Shown: positions 45,595 through 57,930, counted from the first letter of the stretch. The stretch is 64,000 bases of DNA from Phocoena phocoena (GCF_963924675.1 NC_089225.1:113989094-114053093); one strand, 5' to 3'. Notes: generated from the sequence alone by a model not told the origin. Numbers and translations: made by a program.

Positions 45595-46285
45595 GCATCC
45601 CCAGGGCCAGGGAAGTGAGCATGGAGCGCACAGGCCTCATTGGTGGGGGGGGGTCTCCTCTGCTTTGGAGATGTCGTGTCACTTCTACTCCCGGCCCAGA
45701 GACCTGAAGGAGTCGTCCGGTGCCACCTGGCTGTCAGGCACCCGGAGGGAGGAGAGAACAGACGCTGGTAAGAACCGGCAGTAACCGGCCCATCAGCGAG
45801 ATCCTTTGACACGTTTCCCAAAGAAACACTCGCGTGGCTCCCTGAGGAGTCAGGGGTCCCCTCAGCAGACAACTTTTAGAAAGAAAGTCATGTCTCTCAA
45901 TGGAGAGATGTAAAAAGGAACACATTAGAGATTTTATTCTATTCATTGTAGGAAAAGGACTGACGTTATAACTGGCTCAGAGAGAATCCGAAGACCAGAC
46001 ACGGATGGACCCGGATTTAAAGGGACAAGGACATTGTGAGAGGAGGTATTGGTTAGCGTCCATGGGTGGTGCAGGGCTTGCCCATCTACAAGGAGTATTT
46101 TGTGCTCATCAGTCACCTACGCCCCACAGAGCTGGAAAATAGCCCAAAGCCCACGACAGACTAGAATCAAGTAACCTTGACCGCGTTCTCTAGACAACAT
46201 ACAGTTTAATGTTGAAGTGGGAACGTTCACACCTGCAGGGCTGTCCTCACAGTGCTGCCGGAGTGTCTGTCCCTGTAGAAGGCAC
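45595..46285. other. no recognised feature
   Basis: Unique-looking sequence of medium G+C with a G run at 45,643-45,651. No gene or repeat supported. Confidence 0.4.
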
Positions 46286-46289
46286 GCCA

Positions 46290-46500
46290 CCACCGAATCC
46301 CACGGGGCAGTTAGGGATGACCAGCCAGGTGCACACGGCATCAGGATGGATCTTTAAGACATAGCAGTGGGCAAAACATACGAGCAGCGGAAGGAGCTGT
46401 AGATCCCATAGACACGCGTGTGCATTAAAATGCCTGCACACAAAACAACACATCAGGCAAGAACACACACGAACGGCACAGATGGACTAAGCACAGGAGC
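46290..46500 (+). mobile_element. L1M 3' UTR remnant, plus strand
   Basis: The order atggatctttaagacatagc, agtgggcaaaacatacgagc and tgtagatcccatagacacgc, then an A/C-rich tail, parallels the L1M 3'UTR (tggatgaatctcaaagacat, aatgctgagtgaaaaaagc, atgatcccatttatat). Weak because of divergence. Confidence 0.4.
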
Positions 46501-46983
46501 CCCGCCGCCTCTGTTAGGGGAGAGACGGGGGACGAAACACATCAGCAAGCGAACGAGGAGGGGCTGCCGTTGCCCAAGTATGACGACACACCAGGAACTG
46601 AGAGCCTGGTCATCTCAATCCTTGGTGTCAGACGTCCCTCCACGCCATCTACACAAAAAAAAACACATAAGGAAGGAGGAAAACAGGCCAAGGTCTTCTC
46701 TTCAGCAAAACCACCATTAACATAAGCGAACGTGATACTTTCAAGTGCGTACATACAGAAGGATAGCTACACTTTTATAGAAGGAAATCTTACTATAGAT
46801 GCTACCTCAAAGTATATTTAATTTCATTTAATGTTAGGTTTAACATAATAGAAGTAAAACTAGTGCATTTTCTAAACTTGAAATATTTCTGCACCACAAC
46901 AGTCTGTACCTTTGATTTTAAAAATCCCTTGAAATGAAAAAAAAAAAAACAAAACACCAAAACTGGTTTTGCATTTTGAAAGA

Positions 46984-47128
46984 TCACATCATGTGCACAC
47001 ACACGTACACGTGTGCACACCCACCCACACGTGTACACCCCATGTGTGTACATACACCCCACTACATGTGTACACAGGTGTACACACACAAAACACATGT
47101 GCATTCCACACATACACACACACATACC
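46984..47128 (+). repeat. complex CA/TG alternating repeat
   Basis: About 145 bp of alternating purine-pyrimidine words (cacacacgtacacgtgtgca, cccacacgtgtacacc, catgtgtgtacataca, catgtgtacacaggtgtaca). Several words are palindromic (cacgtg, gtgtacac, tgtaca). Such alternation favours Z-DNA. Open frames crossing it on both strands are repeat translations. Confidence 0.85.
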
Positions 47129-47284
47129 CCCCCATAGGCACACCTTTTAAGTTCCTTTTGCTGGAAGCTCCACTTCAAGAGCACCAATTATCCTTATGTT
47201 GGATTGTCTTGTCTATTCTTAATGTGAACTAGGTTTACACAGTTCTTAATAAAAACCTATTTAACTTACTTCATTTACTGGGTC

Positions 47285-47412
47285 ATCTAAACCAGGCTGG
47301 GTGCCCCTCTGCACCCAGAGCTTCTGAGTCAATATGGTCTGCCTGAGAATCTGCATTTATAACAGAGTTGCTGGCACCGTTGGTCCAGGGACCACACTCC
47401 GAGAACACTGCT
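47285..47412 (+). mobile_element. MER5A-type hAT DNA transposon
   Basis: The order cacccagagcttctgagtca, gcctgagaatctgcatttat, aacagagttgctggcaccgt and ccacactccgagaacactgc corresponds to the MER5A consensus (ctactgaatcagaa, aatctgtgttttaacaag, ccaggtgattctgatg, gagaaccactg). About 130 bp, non-autonomous. Confidence 0.55.
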
Positions 47413-47414
47413 TT

Positions 47415-50400
47415 TCGTCCCCCGCTTGATCTCAGCCTTGTCTGTTTTGCTCCTTGCTCTCTGTAATTCATTTATTGGTTCTTTATTGATACTGTTTGGT
47501 TTTCGAGTTGTTTTCTGAGGTCTGGAACCTTATTTTCATTTCTTAGTCTTTTGTATATTTTTGATGCTTATCTTATGAGTCCGTGTTCTTATCAAACTAT
47601 TCTCTCAGCCAGAGCATGGGAGGAGGTTTCGTTCTGTTCCCTAGCTATGTTTTTCCTAGGTTGGGTGTGTAGTCATCTTTGCAGGCTATGACCCTGTCCT
47701 GTGCACTGAGTCACTTATTTTCCCGTGGTTGTTTGCACACAGCCTGGTCACCCCACCCCTTTCCATCTTGTTCAAGCCTGAGTGACTGTGTCCAAGTGTC
47801 CCACTGCATCTTTAACCCTTGTCCCTCCAAGCCTGGCAATGATGTTTTTTTCCCATCGGAGGCACAGATGTTTGTGTTCTGGATGACTTGGGATGCTTGA
47901 GGGGCTGGTGGCAGAAGGAAGGTCTCCACGACCTGGGAGGGGTGTTGTTAGAAGCCCGACCTTGCTTCCTCCTGAAATCCCGTGAAATGTCCTGGACTCA
48001 CAGTGGGAGAGTGGCACGCCCAGTCCCAGATCCCAGGCCACTCGCATGGTCGGTGTGCCTGGAGCCTCCCCTTCGCCCAGGGAGGGCCAGCCCACAGCCT
48101 GCCCCATTTCTGCTATGCCACAACCTCCCAGGGTCCGTATGTGCAGACGATCCAGGGTTCCCAGCCCCCAGTCACCAGCCGGCGTGTTTCCAAGGCAGGA
48201 GGGCGGGCCCGGGCGCCATCTGGTCTGCGCCTCCGCTCTGCTGTGGAGCCCTCCCCTCTTTCCTCAGCAACCTGTGTCTGAAGTTTATGACCTAGCTAGT
48301 TTTTTGCTGGGATTCTTTTTCTAATTTGTCATCGTTTCCTTTCTATTCGTTCAGGGACCGGGGGCAGGAGCGTCTGCCTCACCTGCTATCTTTGACCTTT
48401 TCTTTCATGTTCACAAGCAGGGACAACTCTTAGCCCCACAAGAGCATATCTGATTTGGGGATGCTGGGAATGTCCCTGAGAAGGGAAAACGTAGTGTTTT
48501 AGGGCCACGACTGGAGCGCAATCCAGGTCAAAAGAGCAAAAAGTAATATCAAGGCCAAGAAGGGAGTCGTCCCCCAGGCAGGTTCCGGACCTGACGACGT
48601 CCTCCCAGGCGGGACTCGGGCTCCTTAGAAAGCGAGGCGCTTCCCAGACGCCCTGCGGCCGGCGAAGCCCGAAGCGGGTGGGCCGTGCGACCTGGATGCC
48701 GCGCCGGGGCTCAGATGTCGCGGTGCCCACTGCTCCTGCACGGCCCGCCCCGCCCTCCCCTTGAGCTCCTGCCCCCTCGGTACCTACCACCCACCCCCTG
48801 CAGCCGCGCTGACTTTCCAGACGCAGGACCGGTCGTTCCCCGCTCCTGGGAACTGACTCCAGGGCTCCCCTGCTCTCCCACCCTCCCCACCTCGGCCCAC
48901 CTCCGGGACCCTGGCCCATCTGTACACGGCCCCCCACCCCTCGCCTCGCTGCTCCGGCCTCTCAAGAGTGATCCTCAGGGCTCTGTGTGTGACCTTCCAC
49001 TCGGGCCCCTTCCCCCCGTGCCCCATCACATCCTCATCCCCCGCAGGTGGCCGCGGGCCTTCCCACCTCCCTCAGTGCTGACCCCTCTCTGCAGAGTGCC
49101 TGGTACCCACTGGAGCTTTATAAAGGTGGGAGTGCGAGTGGGGGCAGGTGAGCGTGGGAGCCTGGAGCTCCCGCCTCCTCACGTCAGGGCCCGGGTCCCT
49201 ATGCCCCTCCCCAGGGATGGACCTCGGCACGCAAGCGCTCGGGGCAAAGAGCTGAGGTCAGCCCTAGCCGGCCACCGTCGCCGGGGGACCTCAGACTCCA
49301 GGTGCCCTGCTCCCTCGTCCCAGGGCATCGTGGGGCCTCCCCCGGCATCCTGAGGGTCTGCGGCCACCCAGACTGGTCCTCCCGAGGACACAGAGCACGG
49401 ATCCAGACCCAGGCTGCTGATACAGGCTGGACAACCCCTGCCGGGCACTGCGGTCCTCCTGCTAGGAGCCCCAGGCCAGACCTGAAAGGACCCGTGGATG
49501 CTGAGGCCTTTCCCATCACTCGACGTAGCGGGAGTGCGGGGTGGGCCTCTGCCCCCCGCTGGGGACCCCCGAGTGCAGTCCCAGAGGGTGGAGACCCCCA
49601 AGGCCCAGGCTGTCAGACTTGCTCTCAGCGAGCCCTCGGGGATGGGTTTTCTCTCCTGTGTTAACTCAGCCCTGGCCTAGACAGGGCAGGGAGGTAGGGC
49701 TCCCGCCACGCTGCTTTGGGAGTGTCTTTCTTCACGGGAACTGGCAGCCTGGATCAAAAAAATCATCTGCAATTCAACAGAAGCTGGGGTCTTCCTGGGA
49801 AGCAAGATTGAACTCCGGGAGCGCGGCTCCAAGGCCCCCTGGCAGCGCTCACGATGGTGTCCCTGGTCTGGGGCTGAGCCCCATCCAGCCCTCCACCCAC
49901 CCAGAGCCTTGTCAGAGCACAGGCGTGGCCGTGAGACCCCGGGAACCCGCCGACAGCTGAAGCCCGCAGAGCCCTCGAGGCGCCTTCCCCTTGGAGATCA
50001 GGAGGGTGGCCAGGCCCTTCCCTGCCCTCGAAGACACTGACTTGGGAATCTGACTGATGTAGGAATCAGAAGCACAGACCCACTCTCCCACGCCCATCTG
50101 AGGCTGCAGGCACTGGGCTCGGGGGTAGCACCCATGACACCCCGCTTCTTCATCCTGGTGTCTGGGGGCCCCTCGCGCTCTGCTGTGTCCTTAGAACAGG
50201 CAGACATTTGAAGGCTACTGTCCCATATTTTACAGGGAAACCGTTCTCACGACTCCCGCACCTGCTTCAGGAAGGTGTCCTGTCGGCGTCCAGCTGACCA
50301 CATGCCGGCCACGGCTTCCGTGCCTCTCCACTCCCGCCCGGCTCCCTTGGCAGGTAGTTGATCTTGGGAGGGCCCTGCCTCAGAGGATCCGCTAATTAAG

Positions 50401-51920
50401 TGAAAACTCCTGAATCAACAGAGACGGTGCCCACGGAGGCCTCTCCTCGCCAGGCTGGAGGTTGCCGGGCTCTGTGGCCCCTTCTCAGGTCCACGCGTGT
50501 CCTCGCTCGCGGGCAAGCTCGGCTGAGACCACTGAGAGGCGCAGGCATCAGAGCTGTGCCCACCACTGCCCGATGTCCGGCCACAAGGGATCAGGGAACG
50601 TTCATTTTGGAAGAGGGAAAACCAGCAAAGCAAAGTGGCAGAGGTACCAACGCCAGCGGCCCCGTGAGATGCCCGCGGCACTGGGCCAGGGTCCACCGCT
50701 CAGCACGCTCCCCCCGGTGCCCTGAACCCCCAATACAGGGCACACTGGCCACTGGGCTCAGGTTAGAAACCCCAGGGTGGGATCACAACTTCCATCCCGT
50801 CTGGGCAGGGGGCACCGAGCGCCATCACACTGTCTGGGAAGGTCTTTAAGGACGTGGAGAAAGAGAACACAGCTGACTCCGAAGTCCTCTTCCTTGTTGC
50901 CGCCTGGAATCCCTAAAGTGTGTAAAACGGTCACACGGTACTGGCGCATCAGGAAGTGGGGAGGAAAGATTGTAAGGAAATGGGGTACTGATGCCACCGG
51001 CTGGGCTGGGGCACTTCCCCAGAGCCCTGACCTCCAGGGCCCCGCCTGGTCATCACCCAGACAGCAGGGAGGGCAGGAGGTGGGAGCGTCCCTCTCCGGT
51101 CCTGACATCCCCTCCCGTCCCCGGGGTCGGGGCTCGAGCAGCGGCTGGTAGGACGTGCCCAGCTCAGCGGGGCCACGGTACCCAGACCGCGCTTGGGAAG
51201 GGGCTTTGGTGCCCAGCACTCCTGTTCCCGCCCAGCCTCGGGGTCCGGCCCACGGTCCACACGAGGTATGTGCACGGTGCCCCGCCGGGCCCGGCCCACG
51301 CCGTCACACACGTGGCCCCGACGCTGTATCTCAGAGGAGCTGGGCCACGGGTGGAGAGCCGGGCGTCTTCTGGGTGGAGCAGCTTGCGGAGAGGGACGCG
51401 GCAGAGGCCCCGGGAGACAGAGGCTGCAGGCAGGCCCGGGGAGGGGTTGGGTGGCCGGCAGGGCTCCGGGGACCACAAAGCAGGGCGGCAGCAGAGGGCG
51501 CACCCCAACCCGGGCGGGGAGGAGGCGGCGGGTGTCATGGACGGTGAAGGGCCGGGAGGCCAGCGGCTCTGGCGGGGACCCTCCCCAGGGAGCAGCCACC
51601 ACGCTGGGCAAGCCCATGGAAACTGCTCAGAGCCGCCCCCCAAGGTGTGGGCAGCCGGCCTGGGTCCAGGCGGGGTGCCCCGGGGAGGGCAGGGCCCACC
51701 TTGGGAGCTGCTGGATCCCAGCGAGTGTGGGGCCGGCTCACAACGGCCGGGGCTGTCGACAGCTGCTGGGGACAGCAGGGTACAACCCCGAGGTGGGTCT
51801 CAGTGCCGAGCACCTTCTCCAGGGATGGACCTTCCCGGCCGGGCCCCTCGGGAGACGGTCAGGACCGCCAGGAGCACTGCCAGGCCATCCCCGTGGCCTT
51901 TAAAGGGCCTTTCAGTCGTT
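47415..51920. other. long GC-rising stretch with no recognised gene
   Basis: AT-richer to ~47,700, then increasingly GC- and CpG-rich (dense at 48,590-48,790 and 51,230-51,560). Many opposed open frames: 222 codons plus at 48,685-49,353; 350 codons plus at 50,991-52,043 against 222 codons minus. Composition is Pro/Gly/Arg/Ser with no domain. No convincing splice-bounded exon. Confidence 0.4.
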
Positions 51921-51924
51921 GTGT

Positions 51925-52320
51925 TATGGGGTTCGTGGTGGAGAGACTGGCGGCCCCTGAGATGTCCACGTCCTGGTCCCGGAACCTGTGGCTCTGACCC
52001 TGTGTGGCAGACGGGGCTCTGCAGATGTGATCGGGGACCTTGAGACAGGACCCCCGGCTTATCTCGGTGGGCCATGTCCTCACAGGGCCCTCAGGAAGGG
52101 AGGCAGGAGGGCCAGAGTCAGAGGAGACGTGCGGACAGAAGCAGAGGCCAGCGGTGCGAGGAAGGGGCCGCGAGCCAGGGCCTGCGGGCGGCGCCCAGAA
52201 GCTGCAAAAGCCAGGGAACCGGCCTCTGTCCGCTGAGCCTCCGGGAGGAAACAGCCCTGCCGGCAGCTGGACCCAAGGCCCCCTGCGAGAGGACACAGGT
52301 GTCCTCTGACCCCCTAAGTC
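51925..52320 (+). mobile_element. MLT1-type MaLR LTR, plus strand
   Basis: The order gatgtccacgtcctggtccc, ggaacctgtggctctgaccc, tctgcagatgtgatcgggga, ccttgagacaggaccc, gaggcaggagggccagagtc, agaagcagaggccagcggtg and agctgcaaaagccagggaac follows the MLT1 consensus over almost the entire LTR. GC-shifted relative to consensus, as are its neighbours. Solo. Confidence 0.75.
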
Positions 52321-52324
52321 CGTG

Positions 52325-53775
52325 GCGGCTGTGACGGCCCCACCCCAGGCCCCACCGAGCGCGCCCCGCAGAATCACGCAGGGCTCCGGGCACCCACCGC
52401 GGGCCCCTCCCGCCTGGACACCCGCTCCATGTGCCGGACACCGCCCTTCACAGGACGGCTCCCCACCGCTGCCTCACCCGGGCTCCAGGCCTGGCCCTGC
52501 AGGGAAAAGCCAGTCCCCCGGCGTCCCCATGTGCGCTTGCTGCAGCTTCCTCTGGGGTGCGTCCCGGCCCCGGGGTGGGGCAGTGGTCCACCGCCAACCG
52601 GCTTCCAGAGCAGCGGCGTCGGGGTGCAGGAGCGGCTCCGAAGGAGGGCGAGGTGACTGCACACTCGGCCGGCCCTGCACCTTCGAGGGAAGCAGCAGCA
52701 ACAGACATGGACCCACGAGAGAGCAAACGTGATGAGACTTGTTGGCGGAGAGAAAAGGGCTGTTTTATGTTACAACAAAGAAGAAGGTCTGGGGTCTTTC
52801 CAGTCACCTCTGACCAGGTAAAAATTATCATTAGATTTTTTTTTTTGTACTCACAGATGTAAAACCTGCTGACAGCTGGAAAAAGCCAGAGCAAGACCAG
52901 AGATGCCTGACTGCACAGCACGGCTGGCAGGCAGTGACTGACGCCATGACGCTGGCTTCGAGTTCGTTCTGGAAACAAGGGTCCTAAGACCCAGGCGTCA
53001 CCGCCATCACCGCCGCCACCCCTCCCTGCCACGGGCAGCCACGCTTCCTCGGACAAGTGGCTCATGTGCCGGCTTTTTGCACTGGGGATTTCTTGCCAGC
53101 TGGAATTCTTTCTGCATCTAAGCTACATTCTCTTGGCAAGACTGTCGCCCTTCGCAGAAGGGATTCATTTTCGTTTCAGCTTTGACGGGTGCGTTGCAAG
53201 TCTTGCTTTTTATTTCAACAGAAACGGGTTTTATTGCATTTATCTCCTAAGAAAGCAAGCCTCACATTAAGTACACAAATACTATAGATGTATATATGTG
53301 GAAAACTGCCCTGAGAGCAGGTCATCTCGGCAACCTCAGCACTTGGGGGGCTGGGGGTGGGGGAAGACCCTCCTGCAGAATGTGAAGGGGCCAGAGGAGG
53401 GTGGAGGTGCCCTCGGGGTGCCTGGCTGTGTGGCGACCGGGCGCCAGCGGGGGCGTCCAGGCCTCAGGATGGCAGAGAGCTCATGGCAACGGGACCAGGA
53501 TGCGGCTGTCCGGCAGCCAAGCCAGCGCTCGGTGCCCAGGCCTCCTCATCCAGGTCCGGCCCACAGGGCGCACGCTGACCACCTGGTCGGCCCCTCGGCT
53601 CCAGGCTCACGGTGCCCGGTACCCGGACGGAAGAGCCTACGAGGTGAGGGTGAGAGTTGTGAGTCCACTGAAGACCTGCCCACAGGCAGCCTGGGCTGAG
53701 GAGGCGGGGAAGCCGGGGCCGGCACTGGGGGAGGGGGCAGCCACCGACCCACGAGCTCTGCGGGGACTCCGCCGC
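52325..53775. other. no recognised feature
   Basis: GC-rich on both sides of an AT-richer pocket at 52,740-53,300 that holds a 68-codon plus-strand frame (MCRLFALGISCQLEFFLHLS...), hydrophobic but without homology I recognise. No named repeat identified. Confidence 0.35.
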
Positions 53776-53778
53776 CGG

Positions 53779-53799
53779 CCCCCCCCCCCCCCCCCCCCC
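53779..53799 (+). repeat. poly(C) run of 21
   Basis: An uninterrupted homopolymer of about 21 C flanked by gccgccgg and gcgg. Minus strand is poly(G). Such runs are prone to length change and sequencing error. Confidence 0.9.
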
Positions 53800-55034
53800 G
53801 CGGACATGCTCTCCTCCAGCGGCAGCACTGCCTCCCCGCTGAGGGACCAAGGGCAGGAAGGGTGGCAGCAGCGAGGCTCGGGGCTGCATGCACCCACGCT
53901 GCAGGGGGATGGGCTGGGTGCCCCGGGACTGGGACAGGAGAGGAGGCAGCAACAGGACAAGGGGCCGGGGCCAGGTCAGGGGCCTGGAGTCATCCCTGGA
54001 GGCACATGCCGCGCTGACGCAGACACACTCATCCCTGGCCCCCTGACAGAAAACTGAGCTCTGGACACGCCCCTGCTGACGCGCCGCCCACCTGAGCCCA
54101 GGTGAGCCCCCAGGGCCACACAGGTGAGACGCACAAACTCAAGCAGAAACACTGGCGTCTTCACCGCGTTTCAGGTGACGCCTCCAGAGGGAGAACGGGT
54201 GGGAAGCAGCAGCGCAAGCAGGAGGGGGCTTAGCACTGGCTCCCGTCCGGCCAGGGCCCTGGCCTCACTTAGCGCACGTCTGGGAGATTAAAGTCGAAGT
54301 CCTCCTTCAGGCTCCCAGACTCCCACGAAAGGGTTCCAGCTGTACACTCCACCGTGACACTCGGGGAAGATGTGGCCTCCCCGGCCCGAGTGTCCCTGCG
54401 TCTCGGGAGGGAACGCTCAGCCCGGGCGAGGCTGCCCCCGTGACTCCCAGCCGTCTCTTCACGGCGCTTCCCAAGCAGACGAAGGCTCGGCAGCGAGGAA
54501 CGGGTACGTGCTCACCCTCGTGTGCTTCTGGCGTGGGGACTGACTTTACAAGAAGGCTCAGTGGGAAACTCGGAATTTAACAGGACCCTGGCCTCTGCTC
54601 CCAGCTGTCCCCACGTGCTTCCCTGCCCCACCTGGTCCCCACCCACCAGGCTCTCCGTCCACCTCCGGACGCAGCTCTTGCCGGGGGTCACATCCCCGGC
54701 CGTCTTCCCGGCCCAGATCCTCCCAGGACCTCGGCCCGGCCACCTCCCAAAACCACGCTGTCCCCCGACCTCAGCTCCCGAGTCGGTGCTGGGGTGCCCC
54801 GGGGGCCGGCCTGGACCTCCTCGGCCGACACGCTCGCCCCGCCGGTCACCGGGCCTCACGGCATCCAGCGCTTCTCCGCACGAGGGACCCGACAACTGGA
54901 GCTGCGGTTGGTGTCTGTTTCTTCTTTGCCCTCCGTCCAGGGCCGCAAACGGTGCCTGGGACCCAGGAGGCTCCACACACCCACGTGTTAAAGGACCCAC
55001 CACCACGCAAACCATGCCGAGGAAAAGGCCTTTT
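53800..55034. other. GC- and CpG-rich unassigned sequence
   Basis: CpG-rich at 54,340-54,870. Opposed open frames (171 codons plus, 167 codons minus at 54,512-55,037). No recognised exon or repeat. Confidence 0.4.
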
Positions 55035-55320
55035 TAAAAATGAAAAGCTGGGATTTTATTACAGTCACTAGCATAGCCTCGTGATTAACAAAAAGTTAAT
55101 TCCGTGAAACTACATGGTACCAACCTGAGTACTTTCCAAATCGCCAGGAGCAGCCGGGTCTAAGCACGGAGCTTCAGAGCCTCAGCGAGGAAGCACCACT
55201 TGCGAAACACACGGCATTCCTCTTCTTACAATTTTTCGTCAGTAATTTCAAAACTAGCCAGTCAACCGTATAGATGGGGAATTTATTTACGTGTTTGAAG
55301 ATAAAGTCTGACCACGCTTC
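55035..55320 (-). other. 3'UTR-like sequence, minus strand
   Basis: On the minus strand an AT-rich segment with little CpG reads toward gtgactgtaataaaatccca and then an A/T-rich patch, the look of a transcript 3' end. It stands out from CpG-rich DNA on both sides. The frame through it (to 55,767) is open for 197 codons, but the last third reads like untranslated sequence by composition. No homology recognised. Confidence 0.3.
55055..55060 (-). promoter_or_regulatory. candidate polyadenylation signal AATAAA
   Basis: TTTATT on the plus strand, AATAAA on the minus strand, in the context ctgtaataaaatcccagc followed by a T/A-rich stretch about 10 bases downstream where cleavage could occur. Confidence 0.35.
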
Positions 55321-56089
55321 ACTGCTTCCTGAGGGGAGAATCCTGACGGCAACTTGAGCCAAACTGCGAGCCCGGTGACCACCTGCGCGGGGAAGCGTCA
55401 CCTCTTCCTGCAGCCCCGAGGGTCCCGACACCCCAGGTTCATCCTGGCCAAGCCCCCAGCACCTCCCCAAGGAAACCTCTGGTTCAAGTCCTGGATGTGG
55501 ACTTAAAAGCACACTTTCCTCAGCAAAATTCAAAAAAGTATCAGGCGGTCCCTGCAGCGGGGTGGCACCGGAGCCGCTGCCCTTGCGTTTTCCCGATGTT
55601 CCCGAAGGAAGCCTCAGGCTCCCGCCTTTCATTTGCAGCCACATGAAAGCCCCAAATCCCTCGGGCGCACGCTTCCATTCACCTAGTCCTGACCAGCCAG
55701 GGGCTGCTGCCCACACAGGCGTCTCCTCTAAAGCCCGACGTGACAGTAACCGCAGCTTTCTCTCCACCCGCGCTCTGCCAATCCCCGAGTCTCACTAGCT
55801 GCACCCAGTGTGAGCACAGACCGTGCTTTCCTACAAAAAGGCAGTGAAGGCTTGCTTCGTTCTGACACGTACAAACACCTCCAAGAACGACCAGCCCAGA
55901 AATGGGTAACTGGTAAGGACACAGGACACAGAAAGGTCCCAAGCCAAGCTGGTGGCTGATGGGCTATTTGGCGGGGGCGGCGGGGGGGGGGAGGCTTTTG
56001 ACAAACAAAAGGGGCTTTTTCGGCAGGCAAGGCAGGCACGCCTTTCATTCCTGTTGTATCACAGACCCCAGCCCTCGAGGTCAGATGAG

Positions 56090-56900
56090 AACAACGTAAC
56101 CAGAGAGTCCTCGGCACACCCGCCGTCTGAGGAGCCTCGTCACCTGCCCTCGCCCGGCCACACGCCTTGTCGGCACGAGGCCGCAGGCCCCGGCGGGTGA
56201 CTGCCGAACGGCTGCGGCCAGCGGGGGACGGTGAGGCCGGGGCGACCCGCCGGCTAGGGCGGACGCAAGGAACCGTCTGTCGTTTGCCTCTGGGCAGCCG
56301 ACGTTCTCCCCTTTCTGCTTACAAAACCTGATAGAACAAAAAACGTACTTTAGGAAAAGAATGAGCACTTTTTCCTCAATACAGAGTCTCCCGCCTGGAA
56401 AAACACACCTTCGAGACACGTAACCGCGTCGTTCCGTCCCGATCCTCGAGCAGGAAACACTCAGAATGCAGTGTGACTGCCACCCTGGGTCTGCTCAGGG
56501 TGAGGCGACGACGCGGCAGCTCTGGGGGAAGACGCGGCGTCGGCTGGGCCCCTCGGGGCTTCAATGTGCAGACTTGGGCACCATCCACTTGCTCTTCTGC
56601 CCAACCTCACGGGAAAGGAACCACCGAACGTGACACCATTCACCCTCTCAGCCCTACCAATCACAGAGCCACACCCCGTCGGGGGTGCAGGCTGCCCCCA
56701 AAGCTGGAACCGGCCTTGCCCGCCCGAGAGGCCTGTCTGCCACCCAAGTCCTCTGGCCACACGCACGCCGACCCCGGCGGGAGGGACACTGCAGGGCGGC
56801 GGCGAGAGAAGGGACGCGCTGGCCCATTACAGCCCAGACGCCAGAGCAGCCAGGACAGTTGAACGTGGTCCCCTCTTCCGTCCTCCCCTCTCTAAGGGGT
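56090..56900. promoter_or_regulatory. CpG-rich block (possible CpG island)
   Basis: CpG is frequent, about nine to ten per 60 bases at 56,161-56,280 and again dense at 56,400-56,560. A short AT-richer gap at 56,290-56,390 divides it. No TATA box or first exon recognised. It could be a promoter island or simply part of the GC-rich block. Confidence 0.4.
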
Positions 56901-57068
56901 CTGTGCGGCGCCCGGGCCACGAGACTGCAGGACTGGCCCCACGCCTGGCGCACTTTCAGTCAACCGTGAAAGCGCTTTGGGTTTTAGTGAAACGCAAAAT
57001 GTCGCCCACTTAAATCTAGACTCCAACTCGGAAACTGCTGGGAATCTTTACGTTCAGTTCTTAAAATC

Positions 57069-57136
57069 CAAAGAGAGAGAGAAGGAGAGAAGGGCGAGGG
57101 GAGGGAGGGAGGGAAAGGAAGGATGGGGCGGGGGCC
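57069..57136 (+). repeat. purine (GA/GGGA) tract
   Basis: A nearly pure A+G run: agagagagagaaggagagaa, then ggcgaggggagggagggagg and gaaaggaaggatgggg. Contains several GGG tracts close together, so G-quadruplex or triplex formation is possible. Confidence 0.85.
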
Positions 57137-57239
57137 AGCGGGAGCTCCAACACAGCCACGCCTCAGGGCACCTTCCACGGTGAGGATGCCGTCTCGCCTG
57201 CACCGTCCGGGACAGAAGCCACGGGCCACGTGGCTTCCG

Positions 57240-57930
57240 AGCACCTGAGCTGTGGCCAGCGCATCTGAGGACGTGGATTTTAATTCGTTTACATTTAAAT
57301 AGACACGTGCGGGCTTGGAGTGACCATGCTGAACACAGTGGGGCTCCACAGGAGAAAACCCAATCTAACAGGACTTACAGCTTAACTTCGGAACTAAAAC
57401 GCGGACCTCAGCAATTGGCCTTCAGGGAATCTTACTTTTGTTTCTAAGTTTCAACAGAGGTGAATAAGCAAGTGCGATTTTCTCTCACGTGACTCAGTTT
57501 TGATCAACAGCTTGACTTTTGGGTGATAAAGAGAGTATGTTTTGCTTTTGTGTTTTACCCACTGAAACTCTGTGCTTGAAAGTCCCCTCAGGAAGGAGTC
57601 GCACCACCAGCGACGGGGCCGTCACAGGAGACTCTTCCCAAAGCCCTTTCACAGCCAATACTCTGCTCTATGAACCTAGGGTAACTGCTTCCTCTTTTTG
57701 GTATTTCCTCTTTGCTTTTTTCCTTTTTCTCTAATGTAGTAGTTACATTCTAAAACAAAAAGAAGAAATGCTTCAGAAAAACTCTTCAATCCTAATATAT
57801 GTCTTGATCAAACCAAACCACATCAAAGCAAACTGTTGGCTAACGGTAAGTGTGTGTGCGTACTCACGTATGTGACACGTATGCGTGTGTGGGCAGATGT
57901 ATAATGGAGAGATGTGCCATAGAAACGGTT
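57240..57930. other. AT-richer unassigned sequence
   Basis: Between GC-rich neighbours. Holds a TG/CA-rich patch at 57,846-57,895 (gtgtgtgtgcgtactcacgt). No gene or repeat family recognised. It may be part of a minus-strand transcript's 3'UTR if the polyadenylation signals here are used. Confidence 0.3.

Noticed and set aside
46802..47143. Cys/Val/His-rich frames on both strands
   Set aside because: They are translations of the CA/TG repeat.
50991..52043. Plus-strand open frame of 350 codons
   Set aside because: Lies opposite several minus-strand frames, runs into an MLT1 LTR at its 3' end, and has the biased composition of GC-rich noncoding DNA.
55174..55767. Minus-strand frame of 197 codons as a gene
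   Set aside because: No domain or homology; its end overlaps sequence that looks like a 3'UTR. Kept only as 3'UTR-like sequence.
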